A stretch of DNA of 64,000 nt, taken from assembly GCA_963821735.1 (NCBI GenBank), contig CAWGFK010000070.1, forward strand, positions 124,001-188,000, given 5' to 3'. Source of the stretch: Laspinema sp963821735 (GTDB lineage: Bacteria > Cyanobacteriota > Cyanobacteriia > Cyanobacteriales > Laspinemataceae). The first letter of the stretch is position 1, and each line of letters opens with the position of its first letter. This document shows, piece by piece, positions 19,425 through 28,836 of this stretch. The notes beneath the pieces were generated by a model. The model was not told the DNA's origin and did not search any database. It saw only the letters and a list, made by a program, of their open reading frames with translations. The position numbers were made by a program, and so were the translations under genes.

Positions 19425-20543
19425 TTAATAGCACGGCAGACTAACCGTAAACGTTGTACCGACATCCTGAATACTCTCGACGGAAATGGTCCCTCCGTGG
19501 GCATCTACACATTTTTTGACAATTGCCAATCCCAACCCGGTTCCGGGAATATTCCCCACATTCGTAGCCCGCTCAAACGACTCAAATAATTTATCCATTT
19601 CCAGGGTCGGAATGCCAATCCCGCGATCTTGGATTTCAAAAATAACTTGATTATCTTTCCCGGTTATGATAAAATCAACATCCTCTCCATTGGGAGAATA
19701 TTTAATCCCATTCGAGAGTAAGTTGGTCAGAATGTGGCGTAACAGGTTTTCATCAAATCGCCAACCCTCGGGAAAATATCCCCGAAGGGTGACACGAATC
19801 CGATGGGGAGTAATATTCCCGAGTTCCTGTTCTTCAGCCAGGTTTTGACAGAATATCACTAAATTCAAAGGTTGGGGATTAAACGGAAGTTTACCCGATT
19901 CTGCCTTCCCGATCATCAGGACTTCATCTAATAAACTCGTCATCCGCTTAACCGCATCTTTAATCCGTTGATAGTGGATTAATTTTTTCTCATCGGACCA
20001 GCGATCGCTGTAATATTGCAATAACTCAGTAGACCCTTGAATCGTGGTCATCGGGGTCCGAAATTCATGGGAAGTCATCGAAATATAGCGGCTTTTGACC
20101 TCCGCTAATCGTTCTGCTTCTTGGCGCAGAGCATCAGAGATTTCCAAATTTTCCCGCATCTTCTCTTCGACTTGATGTCGTCGCAAAGCAATTTGAATCG
20201 AACTATGGATTTCCCGTTCATCAAAGGGTTTAAGTAAGTATCCAAAGGGTTCGGTAATTCCAGCCCGTTGCAAAGTATCGTCATCGGAATAGGCGGTCAA
20301 AAAAATCACCGGGATATTGTAAAGCTGACGAATTATATTGGCTAAGTTTATTCCATCTATTTTTCCTTTTAAAATAATATCCATCAGCACCAAATCAGGC
20401 TGAAGCTTAGAAATTTCTTCCATCGCATCTTCGGCGGTATCAACCATTGCCGATACCACATAGCCTAGAGCTTTTAAGGACTGGTTCAAATCGCGGGCTG
20501 TAATAGGTTCATCCTCGACCACTAAAATTTTAATCGGTTCCAT
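19425..20543 (-). CDS. Receiver-histidine kinase hybrid
   Basis: A protein of 372 residues. The N-terminal receiver domain (about 1-120) has the acidic pocket VVEDEPI, the phosphoacceptor Asp in LVLMDIIL, and the Lys in YLLKPFDERE. A HisKA domain follows, with H-box SMTSHEFRTPMTTI. The ATPase domain has N box TNLLSNGIKYSP, G1 DRGIGIP and G2 GTGLGLAIVKK. This REC-then-kinase order is common in cyanobacteria and suggests a phosphorelay intermediate. The start at 20543 is preceded by AGGACTT and lies 4 bases after the stop of the upstream PAS kinase. The two are surely co-transcribed, and the pair is likely functional together. Confidence 0.93.
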   Translation of the reverse strand: MEPIKILVVEDEPITARDLNQSLKALGYVVSAMVDTAEDAMEEISKLQPDLVLMDIILKGKIDGINLANIIRQLYNIPVIFLTAYSDDDTLQRAGITEPFGYLLKPFDEREIHSSIQIALRRHQVEEKMRENLEISDALRQEAERLAEVKSRYISMTSHEFRTPMTTIQGSTELLQYYSDRWSDEKKLIHYQRIKDAVKRMTSLLDEVLMIGKAESGKLPFNPQPLNLVIFCQNLAEEQELGNITPHRIRVTLRGYFPEGWRFDENLLRHILTNLLSNGIKYSPNGEDVDFIITGKDNQVIFEIQDRGIGIPTLEMDKLFESFERATNVGNIPGTGLGLAIVKKCVDAHGGTISVESIQDVGTTFTVSLPCY

Positions 20544-20547
20544 TTTT

Positions 20548-23500
20548 TTAAGTCCTATTTTTATAATTAAGCTCTTTAAAGCGAATGATAAACTTCGTTC
20601 CTGGCGTCGGAGCCAGTTCAATTGTGCCATCCAGTTGTTTTGTACAGTCGCAGATTAATTGCAAGCCTAGAGAGGGAGTATTTCTAAAGTCAAAATTGGG
20701 GGGCAGTCCAATGCCATCATCGCCAACAATTAGGTTGAAATTGGCATTTTCATCAACTGAAAATTCTACAAAAATTTTACCCCCTTGCCCTTCTGGGAAT
20801 GCATATTTAAAGGAATTACTAATAATTTCATTGAGAATCAAACCGCAAGGGAGGGCTGTATCAATCCCCAGTTCAATCGGTTTCGCGTTCACTTCCATCG
20901 TAATGGAGCGCGTTCCTATATCATAAGTGCGTAATAATATCCGGGTAAAATTCTGGATATATTCAGAAAAATCAATCCGAGATAACTGAGGAGAGCGATA
21001 CAATAAATCGTGAATCAAAGCCATTGAGCGGATGCGATTCTGGCTATCTCGGAACATCTGAAGGGCATGGGCATCCTTGGTGTAATTCGATTGTAATCGC
21101 AACAGACTCTGAATAATTTGCAGATTATTTTTCACCCGATGGTGAATTTCTTTAAGCAGGACCTCTTTTTCCTTGAGAGAGGCTTTAATTTCGTCCTCGG
21201 CTTGTTTGCGTTCAGAAATATCGCGACCCACGCAGATGGTCCCGATACCAGAAATTCGAGTAAAGGAGATTTCTTGAGCAAAAGTCCGGTTATGAAATGT
21301 TTTAGCCGTTGCTTCCCCTTGCCAGTTTCCTAGGGTCGTCAGTTGGGAAAAAACCTCTCGATTCAGGCGATCGATTTCATCGGCATTGTACAACTCATGC
21401 CAAGTTTTACCGAGGAGAAAATGGGGACTGTCGTACTCAAATAACTTGAGGTGAGCGGAATTGACATAAATAAATTCATCATGCTCATTAACGATCGCGA
21501 TCGCATCGGTGGCGGCTTCCACTGCAGCCAGTTGTCTTTCTAAGGCTTCCTGAATCAACTGCCGCTCTTTCGCCACGGAAATGGCCCCAGCGATGGAATT
21601 TAATAAATCAACTTCTAAGGCATCCCATTCCCGACGGGATTGACAATTATCAAACCCAATAAACCCGAAAAATTCCCCCTTCACCAGCAAGGGTAAAATT
21701 AAAATGGACTGGATCTCCTGCGGCTCTAAAATTTCCCGTTCCGACTCGGGAAAATCGGCGACAACGCCCTGAATAATCTTTCCTCGGGATAAACTTTCCA
21801 CCCAGCGAGGAAAAAATTCATCGTAGGAGAGATTTTGCAAGCGGGGGTTCTTGATTTCTGGGGGAATATTCTGAGCGCACCACTCGGCTTTTTGGCTCAT
21901 GAATAGCTGGAATTGAGCGTTCCGGTGGTTTTCAAAGATGTAAATGCGGCTGGCTTCGGCAAGGGGTCCGAGGATATTGAGAATTTTCTGGTAAGAGTCA
22001 GGGTCCACCGGATTGGTTAAGAGCTGTCGTTGCGCTGCGACTAACGCATTAGAATAGAGATCCCGTCTGGCCAGTTTGGCCTCTACTTGTTTGCGTGCGG
22101 TGATATCAAAGAGCACCCCATCCACCCACAAGGGGTCACCCTTTTCGCTGAAAATCACTTTCCCCCGTTCACTGATCCATCGCGGATTACCATCACAATG
22201 CACAATTCGGTATTCTATTTCAAAAGCTGTATCGGCTGTGGAGACCTGGGCGAGCAGATTTTCCACGCAAGGGAGGTCCTGGGGATGGATAATGCTGCCA
22301 TAACAGCGACGATTATTGAAGATAAAATCCGCAGCGGGGTAACCGGAAATGGCTTGAATTTCTTCCCCGATTAATTCCATCGTCCAGCGATCTAACAAAC
22401 AGAGTTTGCGATAAACCGCACCGGGAATATTTGCCACCAAAGAACTATACCGATCTTGACTTTGGTACAGGGCCTGTTCTGCGAGTTTGCGCTCACTAAT
22501 GTCGCTCCAGGACCCGACAATTTCCACGGGAAGATTATTCTCATCCCGCATCAGTTTCATATCATCTCGAATCCACAAGTACATTCCCGAGATATGGCGC
22601 AGGCGATATTCCCGGCAGACATAACCCCGATCGCCCACCTCAATGAGTCCGGATCTCGCCCGTTCCCGATCTTCAGGATGAATTAAATCGACCCAGAAAT
22701 CGGGATTAGAGAGAAATTCCCCGGCCCTGTATCCGGCGATCGCGCTGATGTTTTCGCTGATGAAAGTCATCAGGTAACTCCCCGTAACTTTTCGGCTGTA
22801 AATCACTGTCGGACTAGAGGAAAGCAAATACTCCAAACGATTTTTTGTCACTTGTAAAACCCGCTGTGCTCGCTTGCGTTCTGTAATGTCCCGAGTGACG
22901 GTTGCCAAATTCAGGGGTTGACCTGTTTGAGGGTCTTTCAGTACAAAGATGTTCCACAGTACGGGAATCAGTTGGCCTGTTTGTAAATGTCTGAAATGAA
23001 CTTCCCCTTCCCAATGTCCGCGTTGGAGGATGCTCGATAGAATTTGCGTTTGGATTGTAGGCCGGTCTTCCGGAGGAAAGTAGTCTAAAATATTCGTGTT
23101 TTGGACCGCTTCGATTCCATCTAATCCCACCAGCTTTTGACCTGCCGGGTTGAGATAGATGGCTTCGCCATCCAGGCTGGCAATACCGATGAAGTCAGAA
23201 CTATTCTTGACGACGGAGGCTAACTGTTGCCGTTGCGCCTCGATTTGTTTGCGATCGCTGATATCGCTGGCAATCCCCACGGCTCCAATCGTGTTACCCT
23301 TGGCATCGCGCAAGGGAGTCAGGGAGAGTTCAACGGGAAAGCAAGAGCCATCTTGGCGACGGTAGGTCCATTCCCGCTCGCTAGAGACTCCCTGGGTGAG
23401 GGAGGACAACATTTCCAAACAGTCGGCGATTTGTTGCGCTTCGATAAAGCTCTGTGGGGTGAGCTTGCCGATCACCTCTTCTGGGCTGTAACCGAGGAGT

Positions 23501-26244
23501 CGTTGGGCGCTTCTATTAAAGGTTTGAACGAACCCATCGGCATCGGTAGAAATAATCATCGAGCTGGCACCATCGAGAATGGCCTGTTGCAGTTGCGTCA
23601 CTTGCTGCAATTTGGCTTCAGCGGCCTTGCGATCGCTAATATCCGTCAAGAACCCATTCCAAATCACTCGGCCATCCCCTTGCACTTCCGGTCGAGAAAT
23701 TGCTTCAATCCATTTGAGACGCCCCGATGGGGTCACGATCCGCCCGCAGTAATACAATTGCTCCAGGGATTCTTCAGAAACCCGGATGGCATCGTGCATC
23801 TGGCACTGATCCTCTGGATGAATTAAACTCCATAGGCAGCCTGTGTTTTGCAGAACTTCCTCGGACTTGACTTCAAAAATTTCCTCACAAACCGAACTCA
23901 CGTAAGTAAATTCATCCCGCCGATCGGGATGAAGGCAATATTGATAAATCATCCCCGGAACATTGGCAGCCATTTTTTGGAAGAGCGCTTCACTTTGGCT
24001 TAATGCGGCTTCTGCCTGCTTACGTTTCGTGATATCTTCGGCGATTCCGGCGAGGCGGTAGGGCGCTCCGGCTGGATCTCGGACAAAAGCCGTCTCCACG
24101 GCAATCCAACGAACGGTGCCATCGGGATGCAAAATTCGATATTCCTCATCGATTTCTCCCTGATGTTCGCCCACTTGTGCAAAAATAGCAATGATTTGAT
24201 TGCGATCGCTCGGATGAATCGAGTCAAACCAGGATTGGGGTTGGTCGTAAAGGCTTTGGCAGGAACGGCCCCAAATGGTCTGATAACAAGGACTAATGTA
24301 AATCAGAGACTGGAGATCGGCAGAGAATAGAAAGAAAGTTTCATGGATTGTTTCTGCCAGTTGCCTAAATTGTTCTTCGCTCTCACTCAAGGCCAGTTCA
24401 GTTTGTTTGCGATCGGTAATGTCCAGAGTCGAACCGACGATTTCCAGAATCTCTCCGCCAGGGTCTTGAATCAGGCTGGCTTGATCCCGTAACCAGCGAT
24501 AGCTGCCATCGGCATGGCGAAAGCGATACTCGCAGATGTGGTAATGGGTTTCAAATAAACTGGGTTTTTCAGCCAGTATCCGTGGTAGGTCCTCGGGATG
24601 AACCCGATCGTTCCAGAAATTGGCATCTTCGATATACTGTCGAGGTTCATATCCGAGGAGGGTTTGACAATTATCACTGACAAAGGTGGTCTGACAATCC
24701 GCATCACAGCTATAAATGATCGTGGAACTGCGGGCGAGTAAATATTGCAATCGTTCCGCTTGGCGCTGTTGTTCTCGTTCGGCTCGTTCCCGTTCAGCGA
24801 TTTCTTGATGGAGGCGATCGACTGTATTGGCTAATTCCCGAGTCCGTTCTTGAACCCGGAGTTCTAGCTCTTGATTGAGTTGTTGCAGGGAATTTTCGGC
24901 GCAAATGCGATCGCTAATATCCGTAAGGGTGCCGACATAAGAGATAATTTCTCCCTCGGGGTTTCTTTCCGGGACCGCTTGACCAAAGACCCAAGAGACT
25001 TCCCCATCGGGTTTGACAAAACGATACTCGCAAGCAAAGGGGTAATGTTCTGTAACTGCTCGCTCCCATACGGCGATAATCCCTCGGTCATCCGGGTGTA
25101 ACCCACGGGCCCACCCATCCCCCATCGCCGCCTCTCGGGAAATTCCCATCAGTTCTAGAGCGCGTTGGTTGACACAGGTACAGTTTCCTGCTAAGTCAGT
25201 GCGAAAAATGCCCACGGGGGAGACGGCAGCTAAATTCGCGTAACGATGCTCACTCTCGCGCAGGGCAATTTCTGAGCGCAAGCGTTGGGTGACATCTTGT
25301 CCCAAGGCCAATCGGGCGGGTTTTCCCAACCAGGTTATGGCATTAGAACTGAGTTCGACATCAATGATCGTGCCATCTTTCTGGCGTTGCTGGACGACTC
25401 CGGTATTGCTATAGAGTTGATCTCGCACCCGAGAGACGGTCTTGCTGACCTCTTCCCGGGAGTCGGGTGCGCGCAAATCCGCTAGGGTCATTTCCAGAAA
25501 CTCTTCGCGGGAATAGCCATACAGGGAAATCGCGGCTTGATTGACCGCTAGAACGCAGAGGGTTTGAAGGTCATAAACCCACATCGGATTGGGGTTGCTC
25601 TCAAATAAGCGCCGATATTGGGCCTCGGAGGACTGGAGTACCTTGTCCATTCGTTGGCGTTGGATTAGTTCGGTTTTAACTTGTTCGTAAAGTTCAGCTT
25701 GTTGGAGGGCGATCGCAATTTGTACTGCCAGTTGTTCTAAAAAATCGATTTCTAGCTCATGCCATTGCCTGGGTTGTTGACATTGATTGGCAACCAGCCA
25801 TCCCCAGAGTGGGTTCACTGAGGACGGGTCGTCTTGATGCCTCACAATTGGAATCGCCAGATGCGCTTTAATCTCGAAGCGGTTGAAGATTTCGCTGCAT
25901 TCTGGGGATAATGAAATGCTCTCAACATCAGCAAGGGCTTGAGTACATTTATAGCGTTCCCCTAGGCTCTGGGGAGAGTCACTAAAAATCTGAGCGCCCA
26001 CGATGGACATCTGCTGGGGATCCACGGATTCGGCAATAATTCGGCCCTGCCCGGTCGGGTTGAATCGATACAACCAAACGCGATCGCATCTTAATAGCTC
26101 CCTGACTTCTACCACCGTAGCATTCAGGATTTGATCAACATCGAGAGATTCGCGGATTAGTAAAGCCACTTGGGTCAAGAGGCGCTGGCGTTCGTGCTGT
26201 TGTTTTAGCTCGGGGAGAGAGCTAGAAGGGTCATTAGGAGGCAT
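20548..26244 (-). CDS. Giant multi-PAS/GAF sensor histidine kinase (HisKA_2 type)
   Basis: About 1900 residues from the ATG I prefer (MPPNDPSSSLPELKQQHERQ); the frame is open a further 66 codons upstream to 26442. Order: an N-terminal GAF domain (QVALLIRESLDVDQILNATV), nine PAS/PAC modules, a second GAF domain, a tenth PAS, then a HisKA_2 kinase with LLKEIHHRVKNNLQIIQSLL and ATPase motifs NEIISNSFKYAF and DDGIGLP. The PAC ends are easy to count (DITDRKQTE, DITKRKQAE, DISDRKAAE, DITERKRAQ, DISERKLAE and similar). No membrane segment is seen, so it is probably soluble. No His-Cys bilin site is obvious in the GAF domains, so the signal is unknown. The next gene, 4 bases away, is a receiver-kinase hybrid. 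Confidence 0.9.
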   Translation of the reverse strand: MPPNDPSSSLPELKQQHERQRLLTQVALLIRESLDVDQILNATVVEVRELLRCDRVWLYRFNPTGQGRIIAESVDPQQMSIVGAQIFSDSPQSLGERYKCTQALADVESISLSPECSEIFNRFEIKAHLAIPIVRHQDDPSSVNPLWGWLVANQCQQPRQWHELEIDFLEQLAVQIAIALQQAELYEQVKTELIQRQRMDKVLQSSEAQYRRLFESNPNPMWVYDLQTLCVLAVNQAAISLYGYSREEFLEMTLADLRAPDSREEVSKTVSRVRDQLYSNTGVVQQRQKDGTIIDVELSSNAITWLGKPARLALGQDVTQRLRSEIALRESEHRYANLAAVSPVGIFRTDLAGNCTCVNQRALELMGISREAAMGDGWARGLHPDDRGIIAVWERAVTEHYPFACEYRFVKPDGEVSWVFGQAVPERNPEGEIISYVGTLTDISDRICAENSLQQLNQELELRVQERTRELANTVDRLHQEIAERERAEREQQRQAERLQYLLARSSTIIYSCDADCQTTFVSDNCQTLLGYEPRQYIEDANFWNDRVHPEDLPRILAEKPSLFETHYHICEYRFRHADGSYRWLRDQASLIQDPGGEILEIVGSTLDITDRKQTELALSESEEQFRQLAETIHETFFLFSADLQSLIYISPCYQTIWGRSCQSLYDQPQSWFDSIHPSDRNQIIAIFAQVGEHQGEIDEEYRILHPDGTVRWIAVETAFVRDPAGAPYRLAGIAEDITKRKQAEAALSQSEALFQKMAANVPGMIYQYCLHPDRRDEFTYVSSVCEEIFEVKSEEVLQNTGCLWSLIHPEDQCQMHDAIRVSEESLEQLYYCGRIVTPSGRLKWIEAISRPEVQGDGRVIWNGFLTDISDRKAAEAKLQQVTQLQQAILDGASSMIISTDADGFVQTFNRSAQRLLGYSPEEVIGKLTPQSFIEAQQIADCLEMLSSLTQGVSSEREWTYRRQDGSCFPVELSLTPLRDAKGNTIGAVGIASDISDRKQIEAQRQQLASVVKNSSDFIGIASLDGEAIYLNPAGQKLVGLDGIEAVQNTNILDYFPPEDRPTIQTQILSSILQRGHWEGEVHFRHLQTGQLIPVLWNIFVLKDPQTGQPLNLATVTRDITERKRAQRVLQVTKNRLEYLLSSSPTVIYSRKVTGSYLMTFISENISAIAGYRAGEFLSNPDFWVDLIHPEDRERARSGLIEVGDRGYVCREYRLRHISGMYLWIRDDMKLMRDENNLPVEIVGSWSDISERKLAEQALYQSQDRYSSLVANIPGAVYRKLCLLDRWTMELIGEEIQAISGYPAADFIFNNRRCYGSIIHPQDLPCVENLLAQVSTADTAFEIEYRIVHCDGNPRWISERGKVIFSEKGDPLWVDGVLFDITARKQVEAKLARRDLYSNALVAAQRQLLTNPVDPDSYQKILNILGPLAEASRIYIFENHRNAQFQLFMSQKAEWCAQNIPPEIKNPRLQNLSYDEFFPRWVESLSRGKIIQGVVADFPESEREILEPQEIQSILILPLLVKGEFFGFIGFDNCQSRREWDALEVDLLNSIAGAISVAKERQLIQEALERQLAAVEAATDAIAIVNEHDEFIYVNSAHLKLFEYDSPHFLLGKTWHELYNADEIDRLNREVFSQLTTLGNWQGEATAKTFHNRTFAQEISFTRISGIGTICVGRDISERKQAEDEIKASLKEKEVLLKEIHHRVKNNLQIIQSLLRLQSNYTKDAHALQMFRDSQNRIRSMALIHDLLYRSPQLSRIDFSEYIQNFTRILLRTYDIGTRSITMEVNAKPIELGIDTALPCGLILNEIISNSFKYAFPEGQGGKIFVEFSVDENANFNLIVGDDGIGLPPNFDFRNTPSLGLQLICDCTKQLDGTIELAPTPGTKFIIRFKELNYKNRT

Positions 26245-27017
26245 GGCATTGAAGGTGATATTCAACGAGAACAGTGGGAGATCATACGAGGAGATATCGA
26301 CCGGGTTTTTCCAGGGATCAATCGGGATATTTACCCAGGGAGCATCATTTTTTACTATATCACAAATCGGGGTGCGGCCCGGGTTTAAATTGACTTGATT
26401 TGAGATGATTGTAATTTTTAACTTGAGGGTTAGTCGCCTCACCGATTTTTCCAGTTGAACCCCTGGGTTACTCTTGCGCTGCCCCTGGGTAAACCTTCTA
26501 TTTTTTCATGATAAGATTCCGGCTCATCCAGTAGCTCGAAACCTCAAGGTGAGAGTTTGATTAACCTATCCCTTGGACGTTGCGAGTCTTTTTTCCAAAA
26601 CCCGGAACTTGAACTCACTTCACCCCATTCAAAAACTCACCAACCCGGGGATCTCGAAATAGATTTAATCAAATTTACGGATTTTTTATTATAAAAATTC
26701 AAGGAATAAAATTATAAAAATTCCGTTTAACGGTCAGTAAAACCCGAATTAAGTTCCAGAATACCGGGTTGTACAACAAGAGTTTTTACCTCGTTGGTGA
26801 GATTTTAAAAGCTGCGCCGTAGCAAGAATTAAGCCGTTAAAACTTCCTTTGCTCAAGGGCTGAGGCGGTGGGGTTTATGGGGTCTCTAATCCTTTTCAAT
26901 CCCCTGTCAAAACGAGCCTCGGACGGTGTAGTATTTTTACGCAGGAAAATCCGATATTGCAGTGACCACAGTCAGCCGGTACATTTTGGGGAGTGCCTCT
27001 AGGGAAGGAAAAGGGTA
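26245..27017. other. Intergenic stretch, nothing recognised
   Basis: Apart from the possible N-terminal extension of the PAS kinase (up to 26442), I see no coding frame, RNA gene or clear repeat. The sequence is AT-rich around 26640-26760. Confidence 0.5.
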
Positions 27018-27057
27018 GCAAAAACCCGCCCCTAGAGGGTGCGGGTGCGGGTTCCAA
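27018..27057 (-). terminator. Hairpin terminator after the gene at 27065
   Basis: Read leftward, AACCCGC pairs with GCGGGTT across a CACCCTCTAGGGG loop and is followed by a T-run, within 10 bases of the stop codon. It also resembles part of the dispersed element (the CCCTAGAGGGTG core). Confidence 0.5.
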
Positions 27058-27064
27058 AAGAACA

Positions 27065-28120
27065 TTATTCGGACTGAGAATCGCTGAGGATTTGCAAGCG
27101 AATCGTGCGATCGCCTTCATCCCCCAAGGGCACCTCAATCACTTGACCGGCTAATCGGTCCAAACAAGTCAACAGCATCCGCAAATGGGGGGTGCTGGCT
27201 CCTGTATCCACATAGAGGCGATCGGTCAGACTGCCCAAACGCCGCCAGGTGGTATAAAGTTTGGCAACGGTTTGTTCAATTTGGGACGCTTGTTTGACCA
27301 AATCTGCCGCAGTGTTGAGACAACCCATGCGGAGTGCTTCTTCTAAGGCCATTTCTACATCAATGGAACTAGCGGCGATCGCCTGCACCTGGGCCGCTGC
27401 ATCTAAATATTTAGACAAACTCCGCGCATCGGAAGTCAGTTGTTTCACCGTATCCACATCAGGATTGATTGCCGCTTCCTCCCGGATCGAAACCTGGTGG
27501 GTGGGGGGGAGTTTCTCCATTTCCCGGACCAATGGCGCGAGATAACGGGGGGGAAGAGAACCGGCAGTGGCCTTTTCTTTCACCTCTTCCGGCAGCAATT
27601 CCGACGTCATGGCAGTCCATTCGTCCGAGAGTTGGCGCACTTCCCTGCGGGTGATGCGATCGCCATCTCGGGCCGCTTGGGTGACCATCTGCTGCACCTC
27701 CGGGGCAGATTTAGCCGTTTCCACAAACGCCCGTTTGCTAAATTTATTAATGGTATCCGGGTCCAAATCCCCCTGACTTAAGAGGGTATCAGCGCTGTTT
27801 GCCAGTTCAATCAGGGAGTATGCCTGACTTTTGCTGATTTCCCGGTCTTTGAGCCAGTTGAGGAAGCCTCTGCCGCGTCCTTCACCGCCTATTTTCTCGC
27901 GATCGCGCACTGCACTCAGGATCCGTCCACGCCAAATATCCGTTTGCAGATCAAAATGGTCGCAAACTTTCCAGGCATTATCCACCTGATGCTCAAAATC
28001 AGGCTCTGAAATGTCCTCATCTTCCGGGTCCGGAAGGTTAAAATTCAGGTCCGTGATGTTTTCTAAAACCGCAGCAAGTTCTTCCGGGGATTGGGGTCGT
28101 TCAGCCATTGACAGCAGCAA
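27065..28120 (-). CDS. Unknown protein with ParB/KorB-like helical centre
   Basis: A soluble protein of 351 residues. I do not recognise a named family. An acidic N-terminus (DLNFNLPDPEDEDISEPDFE) is followed by a helical region, GFLNWLKDREISKSQAYSLI, that resembles a helix-turn-helix of plasmid replication or ParB-type proteins. The middle is rich in Glu, Lys and Ala helices. The C-terminal 70 residues (LTDRLYVDTGASTPHLRMLL and on) look like a separate small domain. A DNA-binding role is possible, but only from this resemblance. The start may be the second Met (MAERPQSPEELA). The frame is intact and codon use is like its neighbours. Confidence 0.7.
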   Translation of the reverse strand: MLLSMAERPQSPEELAAVLENITDLNFNLPDPEDEDISEPDFEHQVDNAWKVCDHFDLQTDIWRGRILSAVRDREKIGGEGRGRGFLNWLKDREISKSQAYSLIELANSADTLLSQGDLDPDTINKFSKRAFVETAKSAPEVQQMVTQAARDGDRITRREVRQLSDEWTAMTSELLPEEVKEKATAGSLPPRYLAPLVREMEKLPPTHQVSIREEAAINPDVDTVKQLTSDARSLSKYLDAAAQVQAIAASSIDVEMALEEALRMGCLNTAADLVKQASQIEQTVAKLYTTWRRLGSLTDRLYVDTGASTPHLRMLLTCLDRLAGQVIEVPLGDEGDRTIRLQILSDSQSE

Positions 28121-28245
28121 TTTTGTTGGGCGACAGCCGACTTATTATGGCATGAGTTGGGTCTAGTCCATGCATTGTTTTGCCCGCAGAGACTCCGGGT
28201 CCCAGGGGCAATCTCTATCCTCTCTACCGGATTGACTCCCCGTGA

Positions 28246-28375
28246 TGTAGGGGTTTGGTCTCCAAACCCTCCCCTCCGTATCAAGAGGATTTGGGGACCC
28301 AACCCCTACATCATCCAGAGGGTTTGGGAACCAAACCCCTACATCCTCCAGAGGGTTTGGGACCCAAACCCTAGC
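28246..28375. repeat. GGTTTGGG...CCCAAACC palindromic tandem array, left block
   Basis: Three to four diverged copies of a unit of about 33 bases (GGGTTTGGG(G/A)ACCAAACCCC then TACATCATCCAGA). Each unit contains its own inverted repeat. The array continues as an almost exact block at 28562-28663. Confidence 0.85.
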
Positions 28376-28395
28376 CCTGTCAAGCTGTATTGATT

Positions 28396-28555
28396 TGTAG
28401 GGGCGCAATGCTTGCGCCCTCTTTTGGGCGCAAGCATTGCGCCCCTACAAGAAACAATGATTTTTCGTCATTAAATTTACTCCCTTGACAGGCGATCACT
28501 CTCGCGCCCCTACAAGAAATAACGATTTTTCGTCATTAAATTTACCACCTTGACA
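28396..28555. repeat. Palindrome and 60-base direct duplication
   Basis: A variant of the TGTAGGGGCGCAATGCTTGC palindrome occupies 28396-28449. The sequence after it (CAAGAAACAATGATTTTTCG, then CATTAAATTTAC and CTTGACAGG) is repeated with few changes up to 28555, each time next to GCGCCCCTACAAGAAA. Confidence 0.8.
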
Positions 28556-28561
28556 GGGCTA

Positions 28562-28663
28562 GGACCAAACCCCTACATCATCCAGAGGGTTTGGGGACCA
28601 AACCCCTACATCATCCAGAGGGTTTGGGGACCAAACCCCTACATCATCCAGAGGGTTTGGGGA
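28562..28663. repeat. 33-base tandem array, right block
   Basis: Three nearly identical 33-base units, each with the inverted repeat GGTTTGGGGACCAAACC followed by CCTACATCATCCAGA. The array is interrupted at 28667 by a dispersed element and resumes with AACCCCTACATCAGGG at 28791. Confidence 0.9.
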
Positions 28664-28666
28664 CTA

Positions 28667-28790
28667 ATACCAAATCCGGTTGTTAAAAGTCGGTTTTCTG
28701 AATTAGCCCGCGCAGGCGGGCTTCGTCCGTATAGCCTCCGGGCTACAGCCTGCGGGTTTTTACAGACCTTTGACAACCGGATTCCGTATA
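28667..28790. mobile_element. MITE-like dispersed element, copy E, nested in the tandem array
   Basis: The terminal inverted repeats are ATACCAAATCCGGTTGT and CAACCGGATTCCGTAT. Inside are GCCCGCGCAGGCGGGC, CTTCGTCCGTATAGCC, and a GC-rich second hairpin with a T-run. The flanking array sequence matches an interrupted unit (GGGGAC on the left, AACCCC on the right), with TA bases at both junctions, so this copy moved into the array. There is no coding frame. Confidence 0.75.
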
Positions 28791-28836
28791 AACCCCTACA
28801 TCAGGGGGGCGATCGACTTACTCCTGTACTCCGGTT

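Noticed and set aside
28246..28663. CRISPR-like spaced repeats
   Set aside because: The 33-base units are directly adjacent with no unique spacers, each is itself a palindrome, and no cas genes are near.
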